Shown here: one piece after another, positions 6,847 through 13,457 of the stretch
Layout of the letters: every line of letters starts with the position of its first letter
Numbering within the stretch: position 1 is the stretch's first letter
Source: an uncultured Chloroflexota bacterium
GTDB lineage: Bacteria > Chloroflexota > Limnocylindria > Limnocylindrales > Limnocylindraceae
Direction: 5' to 3'
Length of the DNA: 24,179 nt
NCBI GenBank assembly: GCA_903851225.1
Contig: CAINNT010000032.1
Span: 1 to 24,179 of the forward strand
Program-made: the position numbers and the translations under genes
Notes under the pieces: model-generated
Told to the model about the DNA's origin: nothing
The model's database searches: none
The model's input: only the letters and a program-made list of their open reading frames with translations

Positions 6847-7764
6847 ATGAAGAGTGCTCAGCGAACTCCGTGGCTTGTGACGGCGGCCCTGGCCGCCCTG
6901 ATCGTCGGCTCTGCCGCCGCACCGCAAACCTTCGGGTTCGGCGCGAACCTCGTCGCTGCAGAAGACGAAGGCCTGACGGACGGGGATCCAATCGCCGACG
7001 AAAGCGCCGACCCGAATGAGAGCGCCGACACTGATCCCTCCGCCCCTGCCGAGGAGACGGCAGAGCCTGACCCTGGGCAGGACCCCGGCGCGGAGAGTGA
7101 CCCTGATGCCATAGATGGTGAAGGTGGCGAAGGTAGCGAGATTGATCCTTCTCCACTCGACGAGCCAGCCGCACCAACGCCACCAACCCTTACGCTTGGC
7201 GACCTTCTCGCCGCTGCCACAGCGAGTTCGCCATTTGATGCCGACCTCGCGCTGCAGATCCTGCAGGATTATGCGCCGCCGGGTGCCCGTGCTATCGAGG
7301 TCGCCGATCGACAAACCTTCCGCAGTGCACGCACCTACACAATCCGCGAGGTACGTGGCTGGTCGAGACTTCCGCAGCTCGGCACGTCAAGCGCAACAGT
7401 ATGGATGCGATTCGTTGGTGGTTCGGAGCGAACGCCATTCGCGGTTGCCGCTGGGCGAGATCGCACCGATCCACGCATCAGTAGCGTGCGTGTGCGTGAA
7501 GGGCGAGCCTCGCGTGGAAACCCACCTCCATATCTACTGACGGTTGCCGGTAGCGATACGGGAACCGGCACCGTCGCCATCGAGGTGCGCGTCGGCTATG
7601 AGAAGCCACTCCGGTTCGCCGCTGGCGACGAGATCGAGATCGGCCCCTTCATGAAGTCGTCCGGTGGGAAGGTTGTCTTGTTGATGCGCGGGGTCACCAT
7701 TGAGGTGCGCCTCATTGACGCGGCTGGGAACGAGAGCTCCTGGCGCCGCGTGCGACTCCCCTGA
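6847..7764 (+). CDS. Secreted protein with acidic low-complexity linker and C-terminal Ig-like domain
   Basis: Unrecognised exported protein, 305 aa. Residues 1-38 look like a signal peptide (KSAQR, then a hydrophobic LVTAALAALIVGSAAA core), possibly cleaved after SAAA or LVAA. Residues about 39-112 form a strongly acidic, Pro/Ser-rich spacer of Asp, Glu, Ala and Gly with loosely repeated SADP and EPDPG units, which probably holds the folded part away from the membrane. Residues 113-305 are folded. The last 95 (from ISSVRV through LTVAGSDTGTG, VEVRV-like strands and LIDAAGNESSW) resemble bacterial Ig-like repeats ending in 'DAAGNxS'. There is no catalytic motif and no sortase or lipobox signal. 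The stop codon is directly adjacent to that of the convergent MFS gene with no bases between. Confidence 0.65.
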   Translation: MKSAQRTPWLVTAALAALIVGSAAAPQTFGFGANLVAAEDEGLTDGDPIADESADPNESADTDPSAPAEETAEPDPGQDPGAESDPDAIDGEGGEGSEIDPSPLDEPAAPTPPTLTLGDLLAAATASSPFDADLALQILQDYAPPGARAIEVADRQTFRSARTYTIREVRGWSRLPQLGTSSATVWMRFVGGSERTPFAVAAGRDRTDPRISSVRVREGRASRGNPPPYLLTVAGSDTGTGTVAIEVRVGYEKPLRFAAGDEIEIGPFMKSSGGKVVLLMRGVTIEVRLIDAAGNESSWRRVRLP

Positions 7765-9024
7765 TTAGAGGATCGTTCGCCACCGAGCCGCTGCGTACGC
7801 CGTGGCGAAAAGTGCTAGACCACCCGCGACGATCAGTGCCCCTGGGGCGCCAATGAGTGAGACCACCGCGCCCGTGCCGAGGCCGCCGATCGGCGTCGAT
7901 CCTGCGAAGACCGTGGTGTAGACGCTCATCACTCGGCCGCGCAGCGCTGGCGGTGTCGAGGTTTGAATGGAAGCGTTCGCGGTGGCGGCCATGGCAATGG
8001 CACCGAAACCTGCACCGAAGAGGGCGACTCCGGTGACCAGTGCCGCCCACGATGCTCCACTCGAGCTCACAGCACCAGCCACGATCGAGAGTGCTCCGAG
8101 CGTAGTTGCGCCACCGATGATCACCGCGGTGCGCGGCTGGCGCAGCAGCGCAACCGAAAGTGCCCCGCCCAGCGAACCGAACCCGATCGCAGCCATCAAC
8201 AATCCGAGGCCCGGCGCGCCAATGTGCAGCACGTTGCGAGCAAGGATCGGCACAATCACGTTGAAGTTCATCGCCACGCCCGAGACCACTCCGATCACAA
8301 ACACGCAGAGAGCAATGATTGGGGTTCGAGCTACGAATCGAACCCCCTCTGCAAGGCTGATCAACACATCGGCGATGGTTCGTGGCCGAGGCGTGCGCGG
8401 AGCGGGGCGCAGTTCGTCGGATCGCATGAATAGCAGCGCCAGCAACACTGCAAGAAAACTGGCGCCGTTGACAGCAAAGCATCCCGCAACTCCAATGATG
8501 CCGATCAACACGCCACCGATTGCCGGGCCAATCACCCGCGCACCGTTGAACATTGCGGAGTTCATCGCGACGGCGCGACCGACCTCATCTTCGGGAACCA
8601 TTTCGCTGAAGAACGACTGCCGAACTGGCATGTCGATGGCGTTGACCACGCCGAGGAGCGCGGCCAAGAGAATGAGCAGTGGCAGCGTCATGAGACCGGT
8701 AGCGACGAGTACCGCTTGGAGGAGTGCAAGAACCATGAGGCTTACCTGCGTTCCGATCAGCGCGCGTTGCTTGGGCAGCGCGTCGGCGAGCACGCCGCCA
8801 AAGAGCCCAAGGATCAGCACGGGTGTGAACTGCGCGGCGGCAACAATGCCGAGCCATGCCGGTTCATGCGTGAGCTCCGTGATGTACCACGCCTGTGCAA
8901 TTGACTGCATCCATGTACCCGCAAGTGAGACGAGTTGCCCAAACCAGAAGAGGCGGTAGTTTCGGTGGCGGAACGGCCCACGCCAGCCGAGTGCGATGCG
9001 GGGCCCGGTTGGATTTTTCGGCAT
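7765..9024 (-). CDS. MFS transporter (EntS-like, MFS_3 family)
   Basis: Twelve-segment major facilitator, 419 aa, predicted to export a small molecule by proton antiport. The start HRNYRLFWFGQLVSLAGTWMQSIAQAWYI is characteristic of the enterobactin-exporter-like MFS_3 group. GLFGGVLADALPKQRAL is the loop 2-3 motif A (G-x-x-x-D-x-x-x-[RK]), and DMPVRQSFFSEMVP with NSAMFNGARVIGPAIGG is the equally typical segment 4-5. Substrate is unknown; relatives handle siderophores or drugs, and no siderophore genes are nearby. ATG 9024 has a TAGCCT box six bases upstream in the 22-base gap after cydB, so it should be transcribed separately from the oxidase genes although it points the same way. Confidence 0.9.
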   Translation of the reverse strand: MPKNPTGPRIALGWRGPFRHRNYRLFWFGQLVSLAGTWMQSIAQAWYITELTHEPAWLGIVAAAQFTPVLILGLFGGVLADALPKQRALIGTQVSLMVLALLQAVLVATGLMTLPLLILLAALLGVVNAIDMPVRQSFFSEMVPEDEVGRAVAMNSAMFNGARVIGPAIGGVLIGIIGVAGCFAVNGASFLAVLLALLFMRSDELRPAPRTPRPRTIADVLISLAEGVRFVARTPIIALCVFVIGVVSGVAMNFNVIVPILARNVLHIGAPGLGLLMAAIGFGSLGGALSVALLRQPRTAVIIGGATTLGALSIVAGAVSSSGASWAALVTGVALFGAGFGAIAMAATANASIQTSTPPALRGRVMSVYTTVFAGSTPIGGLGTGAVVSLIGAPGALIVAGGLALFATAYAAARWRTIL

Positions 9025-9030
9025 CGCTAG

Positions 9031-9036
9031 AGGCTA
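9031..9036 (-). promoter_or_regulatory. -10-like hexamer TAGCCT, leaderless-type start
   Basis: Read on the bottom strand, TAGCCT ends six bases before the MFS ATG at 9024. Any -35 element would lie inside the 3' end of cydB. Confidence 0.45.
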
Positions 9037-9046
9037 CACCCGCTCG

Positions 9047-10126
9047 CTACCTTCGCAGTCGACTCCCCTTTGGCGCAACGACCATGCCAGGCATCTTCCC
9101 CTTAAAAAGGCTGAAGAGGAGCCAGAGGGACGGCAGCAAAATGAACAGGCCAGCGGTTGCACCAACGAGGATTGCGAGTTGCACCTGCGGTGCGGCGGCG
9201 GCGCCGGCGAGCGTGACGGAAGGGAAGACCAAGTAGGGGAAAGAAGCGGCACCCCAACCGGTCAAGATCGCCGCCGTTTGACCCACTGCAGCCACAGCGG
9301 CGAGGCGGTGCCAACGCAGGTAGAGCGCAACGAGGGAGGTGACTCCAAACGCTGGCGCGATGACGAGGAATGGTCGCGCAACACCCTGCGTCAGGGATAC
9401 CCAGAGCGACGGAACTGCATCCGACGCAAGTGGAAGGGTGATAGTTGCCGTGATCCCAACGGCAACCGCGGCACCGAGTGCACGTCTCCGGAAATCCTCG
9501 CGCAGCTCTCCTTCCGCCTCGAGGCAAAGGAATACTGCGGCCAAATAGGCAACTAGGCTCAGTGCGAGCGCGCCGACACCTAAGGCGAATGGGGTGAGCC
9601 AACCAGCCCACACGGAAGAGTCGACCTCGCCTGCACTGTTCAGTGTTATGTCACCAGACGCGAGTGCCGCGAGTGCAGCGCCCATTCCAAACGGGGTGAT
9701 CAGGCTCGCCACACCAAAGATGGTCCCCATGCGATCACGAAATGCCGATGGGGCCCAGTAACTTGCGCGAAAGGCAAATGCAGCCCCGCGCAGTGAGATC
9801 CCGATCAGTGCAATTGAGATAGGCACTGGGAGCGCCTCACCAACCACCGCGAACGCTGCCGGGAAGCACGTGAACAGCACAACGACCGCGAAGATCAGCC
9901 AGATATGATTCGCCTCCCAGACTGGACCCATGGCTTGGGCAATAAGTGTGCGCTGCTCCTTCGTACGTGGCCCGCGCGCGAAGAGGTCCCAGACGCCGCC
10001 CCCATAGTCAGCGCCGCCGAGCACCGCATACGCGATGAGCGCCAGAATGATGAGACCGCCCGCAAGGATTGAGGTGATGTTCGGATCTGAAAGGTCACCG
10101 AGCGACGCTTGCATGAACGAGAGCAT
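9047..10126 (-). CDS. cydB: Cytochrome bd ubiquinol oxidase subunit II
   Basis: Membrane subunit of the terminal oxidase that reduces oxygen with quinol electrons, partner of CydA encoded just upstream; 359 aa. The N-terminal helix carries YAVLGGADYGGGVWDLFARG, followed by MGPVWEANHIWLIFAVVVLFTCFPAAFAVV, both hallmarks of CydB, then LRGAAFAFRASYW. About eight or nine hydrophobic segments follow. ATG 10126 is chosen: it begins five bases after the cydA stop and GGGGGTG stands a short distance upstream. GTG 10129 and ATG 10114 are possible alternatives; an extension to 10186 would overlap cydA by 55 bases and adds no conserved residues. Confidence 0.93.
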   Translation of the reverse strand: MLSFMQASLGDLSDPNITSILAGGLIILALIAYAVLGGADYGGGVWDLFARGPRTKEQRTLIAQAMGPVWEANHIWLIFAVVVLFTCFPAAFAVVGEALPVPISIALIGISLRGAAFAFRASYWAPSAFRDRMGTIFGVASLITPFGMGAALAALASGDITLNSAGEVDSSVWAGWLTPFALGVGALALSLVAYLAAVFLCLEAEGELREDFRRRALGAAVAVGITATITLPLASDAVPSLWVSLTQGVARPFLVIAPAFGVTSLVALYLRWHRLAAVAAVGQTAAILTGWGAASFPYLVFPSVTLAGAAAAPQVQLAILVGATAGLFILLPSLWLLFSLFKGKMPGMVVAPKGSRLRR

Positions 10127-10131
10127 CACCG

Positions 10132-11448
10132 CTACACCCCCGCTCGCGTGTCTGGGTGTTCGGCGCGCAACCGAAGCAGGACCCACACAAGAATGGCTCC
10201 GAGGGCCGCGTACAGCGACATGAACGCGACAAAGGTCGCAGCGATCCCTGGCTGCTTAGTGACTGCATCTGCGGTCGTCAAGAATCCGCGAATCACCCAC
10301 GGCTGACGCCCGTACTCCGTCACCATCCAGCCCGTCTCAACGGCCAGGAATCCGGCGGGACCAGAGAGTACGAGTAGCCATAGGATCAGTCGACTTTTCG
10401 GTAACTCGAGTCGCTTTCCTGCTCGACGCCTGCGCAGCACGCTTGCCCAGAAGAGGACTGCGGCGGCCATCATAAGAAGCCCGCTCCATACCATGAGCTG
10501 AAACGCAAGATGCACGAGCTCTGGCTTTTCAGGAAGATCAGTTGATGGAATGTCATTGAGACCCGTAACGACGGTACTCGTATCAAGATTAATCAAGAAA
10601 CTTGTCAGTCCTGGAATCTCCAAGCCGAATGGCAGGTGCATGGGCTGGTTCGGACCAGTTTGGAGAACTCCTTCCGCTGCCGCAAACTTCGCTGGTTGCT
10701 CCTCATAGATTTTCACAGTTGAAAGGTGTCCAGAAACTAGCTGCAACGGAATGGCGATGCTGAACATCACCGTGCCGGCAAGCATGCCAGCGCGGTTATA
10801 GGCAGAGGTGCGTTCCTTGAGCCACGCCCAGGCGTATACCGCGGCAACGCCGCCACCAACAGCAACAAGTGCGGAGAGCAACACATGGGGAACCTGCGTG
10901 ATGACCATCGGTGCGAGCATCGCGCCGATCGGGTTTGCGCTGGACTGATCGATAATCGGTCCGTTTGGCCCGGCGATTACGTCGAAACCGACTGGGCCGT
11001 TCATCCAGGCATTGACGATGGTGATGAACGCGCCGCTCATCATGCCGCTTACAGCGATCGGAATCCCTACAAGCCAGTGGGCCCGAGGCGTAAGGCGGTC
11101 CCACCCATAGATATAAATGCCGAGAAAAATAGCTTCAACAAAGAAGGCATACCCCTCAAGAGCGAATGGGAGGCCGATCACGCCACCCGCTTGGCGCATG
11201 AAGGTCGGCCAGAGCAGTCCAAATTCCATGCTCAGTGCTGTGCCTGAAACGGCACCAATAACGAAGAGCACAGCCATCGCCTTCGACCATGTCCGGGCGA
11301 GGGCAAGCCACGGACCTTTCGGGTCGCGGAGCGATTTCCATTCAACGCCCACGATCAGCACCGGGAGTGCCATCCCAAGCACGCTGAATACGATGTGAAA
11401 GATCAGACTGAGGCCCATCTGCGCTCGAGCAAAGAGCAGTTCATCCAT
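10132..11448 (-). CDS. cydA: Cytochrome bd ubiquinol oxidase subunit I (short Q-loop type)
   Basis: Haem-bearing subunit of the high-affinity bd oxidase, 438 aa. Haem ligands by alignment to the E. coli protein are H18 in SLIFHIVF (b595), H188 in VPHVLLSA and M319 in FQLMVWSG (both b558). The paired Glu residues E98 and E105 in EGYAFFVEAIF lie by the oxygen site/proton path. The quinol-binding loop contains EEQPAKFAAAEG, keeping the Lys and Glu that bind quinol, and is short, unlike the long loop of enterobacterial enzymes. GRQPW (380-384) is invariant in the family. Gln317 lies where E. coli has an Arg (RIMV), so haem b558 potential may differ. The gene has a perfect AGGAGGTG ribosome site, but that site is paired in a predicted hairpin. 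Confidence 0.96.
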   Translation of the reverse strand: MDELLFARAQMGLSLIFHIVFSVLGMALPVLIVGVEWKSLRDPKGPWLALARTWSKAMAVLFVIGAVSGTALSMEFGLLWPTFMRQAGGVIGLPFALEGYAFFVEAIFLGIYIYGWDRLTPRAHWLVGIPIAVSGMMSGAFITIVNAWMNGPVGFDVIAGPNGPIIDQSSANPIGAMLAPMVITQVPHVLLSALVAVGGGVAAVYAWAWLKERTSAYNRAGMLAGTVMFSIAIPLQLVSGHLSTVKIYEEQPAKFAAAEGVLQTGPNQPMHLPFGLEIPGLTSFLINLDTSTVVTGLNDIPSTDLPEKPELVHLAFQLMVWSGLLMMAAAVLFWASVLRRRRAGKRLELPKSRLILWLLVLSGPAGFLAVETGWMVTEYGRQPWVIRGFLTTADAVTKQPGIAATFVAFMSLYAALGAILVWVLLRLRAEHPDTRAGV

Positions 11449-11452
11449 GTTT

Positions 11453-11460
11453 CACCTCCT
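11453..11460 (-). promoter_or_regulatory. Consensus Shine-Dalgarno of cydA
   Basis: AGGAGGTG on the bottom strand, with AGGAGG ending six bases before the cydA ATG. It is the only full anti-16S match I found before any gene here; most others are leaderless-like or coupled. It fixes ATG 11448 as the start. Confidence 0.85.
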
Positions 11461-11481
11461 GCCCGCAGCGTGGCAGGGGTG
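11453..11481 (-). promoter_or_regulatory. Predicted hairpin masking the cydA ribosome binding site
   Basis: On the transcript, CACCCCTGCC (11472-11481) can pair with GGCAGGAGGTG (11453-11463). This makes ten Watson-Crick pairs with one bulged A and an 8-base loop. The 3' arm contains the whole AGGAGGTG site. The 5' arm begins two bases after the TAA (11484-11486) of the upstream AI-2E-type gene, so a ribosome finishing that gene would open the stem. Pairing is seen by eye; folding energy was not computed. Confidence 0.55.
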
Positions 11482-11483
11482 GA

Positions 11484-12596
11484 TTAGCGGCGCTTGATCC
11501 TAGTAGTGCGCTTGGTATTAGTCGTACGGATTGGTGATTCGTCACGACGAATCGCGGCAACGGCAGCGACGATTGGGAGGGCGAAAATTGCTCCCAAGAC
11601 GCCGCCAACAAGGCCTCCGGCGCTGCCCGCGATGAAGACGGTCGTTCCCGAGAGGCGCAATACCCCGTTCATCAGCCGCGGCGCGAGCTGCGTTGCGCAG
11701 AGGAGCCAGCCCACGATGATCACCACCGAGCCCGGCAGCACGTATGGCCCCGCCGCGAAGATGGCGAGGGCCAGCGGCGGCAACACGGCAGCGCCTTGGC
11801 CGATCGATGGGATCGCCATCACGATGCCGCCCAGCACCGCTGCCAAGAGCCCGTCTGCACCGGCGATCGTTGCGCCGACATAGACGGCGACGCCATACAC
11901 GAAACCGAGGGCGACATGGCGGCCGATGAACCGCGCGATGATCTCTTCCAGAATCTTTCGCGAACGTTGCGCGCTACGAAATCGCCCGCGTGTTGCGAGT
12001 TGGTCGACAGAGTCGAGATGGGCAGGGTTTGCCGAGAGAATGACGCCGATACCGATCGCCAAGATCAGGGGTCCCAGCGCACCAATGGCACCCGCTGCGA
12101 TCGCCGCGATGTTCGATTGCAGCGAGGTTGCCGCCTCGCGAATCGCGAGGATCACCGTCGTTGCGAGCGGCACGAGATCAACCGTTAGGCCAACGGAGCT
12201 GAGCAGGGCGCTGAGCCGTTCAACCATTGCACCGACCTCCGCCGGCGTTGGCTCCGGCCCAGAGATGATGCCGCCAAGGGAACGTGCAAAGGCGATCGCG
12301 AGTTCGATGGCGATGACGATGACCGGTACGGCACCAGCAACCCACACCAGCAGCGCTGCACGCGTGCGCGTCCAGCCGCGTGCGACAAGCCAATCGATTG
12401 GAGCGTCGGCCAACGCCGCCAGTAGCCACCCACCTGTTAGGGCCAGGAGGAGTGGGCCCTGTGCCGAAATGAGGTTGGTAACCACGCCGAGCCCTGCCGT
12501 GATGGCAACGAGTGCTGCACTTGCGAGCGCCGCCCAAGCGATCAGGCGAATGGACTGTGGCCACTCGTCGCTGCGGAAAGGATTCGGCAGGTTCAT
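11484..12596 (-). CDS. AI-2E family transporter (PerM/YdiK-like)
   Basis: Polytopic membrane protein of the AI-2E transporter family (PF01594), 370 aa, with about seven or eight hydrophobic segments. The middle amphipathic part, RSRKILEEIIARFIGRHVALGFVYGVAVYVGATIAG, and the following LLAAVLGGIVMAIPSIGQGAAVLPPLALAI match the conserved core of the family (G..pllAll.gil.lIP.iGp). ATQLAPRLMNGVLRLSG and LVGGVLGAIFALPIVAAV correspond to the conserved C-terminal blocks. Family members have been linked to autoinducer-2 export and to Na+/H+ antiport, so the role is open. The C-terminal tail is basic (TTNTKRTTRIKRR). The gene precedes cydA by 35 bases in the same direction, so it probably heads the oxidase transcript. 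Confidence 0.85.
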   Translation of the reverse strand: MNLPNPFRSDEWPQSIRLIAWAALASAALVAITAGLGVVTNLISAQGPLLLALTGGWLLAALADAPIDWLVARGWTRTRAALLVWVAGAVPVIVIAIELAIAFARSLGGIISGPEPTPAEVGAMVERLSALLSSVGLTVDLVPLATTVILAIREAATSLQSNIAAIAAGAIGALGPLILAIGIGVILSANPAHLDSVDQLATRGRFRSAQRSRKILEEIIARFIGRHVALGFVYGVAVYVGATIAGADGLLAAVLGGIVMAIPSIGQGAAVLPPLALAIFAAGPYVLPGSVVIIVGWLLCATQLAPRLMNGVLRLSGTTVFIAGSAGGLVGGVLGAIFALPIVAAVAAIRRDESPIRTTNTKRTTRIKRR

Positions 12597-12658
12597 CAGG
12601 CGATCTTAGACCAGGGGGAGGTCCAAGAGCGTGGGGGTGGCTCCACTACACTCTCCCT
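12597..12658. promoter_or_regulatory. Divergent leaderless promoters, AI-2E transporter / sortase-like gene
   Basis: In 62 bases there are two outward-facing -10-like boxes, each six bases from its ATG: TAAGAT on the bottom strand (12603-12608) and TACACT on the top strand (12647-12652, followed by CTCCC). No clear -35 elements are seen. A weak 4-bp inverted repeat (GACC/GGTC, 12609-12623) lies between them. Confidence 0.55.
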
Positions 12659-13453
12659 ATGTTGCCGCCACCCGATTCAGCGCAGCGCTCTTCGAGTCGC
12701 ATGCCCTTTCGACACGTCGCCTCCACCATCTTGCTTGCCACCTCGTTCATCCTCGCTGCTGGTGCCCTGGTCACGTGGGGAATGGATCAACAGATCGGAC
12801 CGTGGGCACCGGATGGAGTTGTCGTTGTCACTGAGGAGCCGTCAAGCAGTCCAAGCGATGGCGGCTCCCCGAGCCCAGCTGCTGAGCCGTCCGACCCCGC
12901 GGAGCGTTCTCGCACGACACCCCCACCGCTTCCGCCAGTGGACCCAAGTCTGCTCGTGCCGTCTGTCGCGGGCGATCCTGTCCGGGTCTTGGTGAGCGGG
13001 GTCTGGATCAACTTGCCAGTCGTTCGTCCACCTCTTGAAGGGGATGGCACGCCACGGTTCCCCTGGTGCCGTGTCGCTGAATGGATGCCTACGAAGGGGA
13101 AGGCGGATGGAAAGACCGGGATCCTCTTCATCTATGCGCATGGTCGCTATTGGGAGTTTGGTGGACTTCTCGATAAGACGCCGAAGCAGATGCTCGGTCA
13201 GATCATCGAGGTCGATGTGCTCCCGAAGGTTACCGGCACGACACTTTTCCGACTGCGCTACCGCGTCACAGAGGTACGACAACACATCTCCACCTGGGCT
13301 GACATCGCCGATGTTCCGAACGGCCGAGTGGTCCTGCAGACTTCCGAGACCGACCGCCACGACGGAACGAAGTTGGTCGTCATCGGAAAGTACATCGATA
13401 CAACGACCTCGACGCGACCCGTCCCGGTAGCAAAGCCACAGATCTGCGAATAG
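12659..13453 (+). CDS. Sortase-fold surface protein with Ser in place of catalytic Cys
   Basis: Membrane-anchored protein, 264 aa. Residues about 17-40 are one N-terminal hydrophobic anchor (STILLATSFILAAGALVTW); residues 59-96 are a Ser/Pro-rich spacer. The rest reads as a sortase barrel: VRVLVSGVWINLPVV, FPWCRVAEW, ILFIYAHGRYWEFGGLL, a 'G..I.V' strand and RLRYRVTEVRQH. His161 in YAHG fits the catalytic His. The strand that normally ends L-x-T-C instead reads VVLQTSET, placing Ser229 at the nucleophile position, and the usual downstream Arg is Lys238 in GTKLVVIG. I recall similar 'LQTSE' sortase-fold proteins from other Gram-positive-like lineages, so this may be a distinct, possibly non-transpeptidase group. 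The acyltransferase gene follows after four bases. Confidence 0.72.
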   Translation: MLPPPDSAQRSSSRMPFRHVASTILLATSFILAAGALVTWGMDQQIGPWAPDGVVVVTEEPSSSPSDGGSPSPAAEPSDPAERSRTTPPPLPPVDPSLLVPSVAGDPVRVLVSGVWINLPVVRPPLEGDGTPRFPWCRVAEWMPTKGKADGKTGILFIYAHGRYWEFGGLLDKTPKQMLGQIIEVDVLPKVTGTTLFRLRYRVTEVRQHISTWADIADVPNGRVVLQTSETDRHDGTKLVVIGKYIDTTTSTRPVPVAKPQICE

Positions 13454-13457
13454 CCTG

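Noticed and set aside
12609..12623. GACC-N7-GGTC inverted repeat as terminator or operator
   Set aside because: Only four pairs and no T-run; expected by chance in GC-rich sequence.
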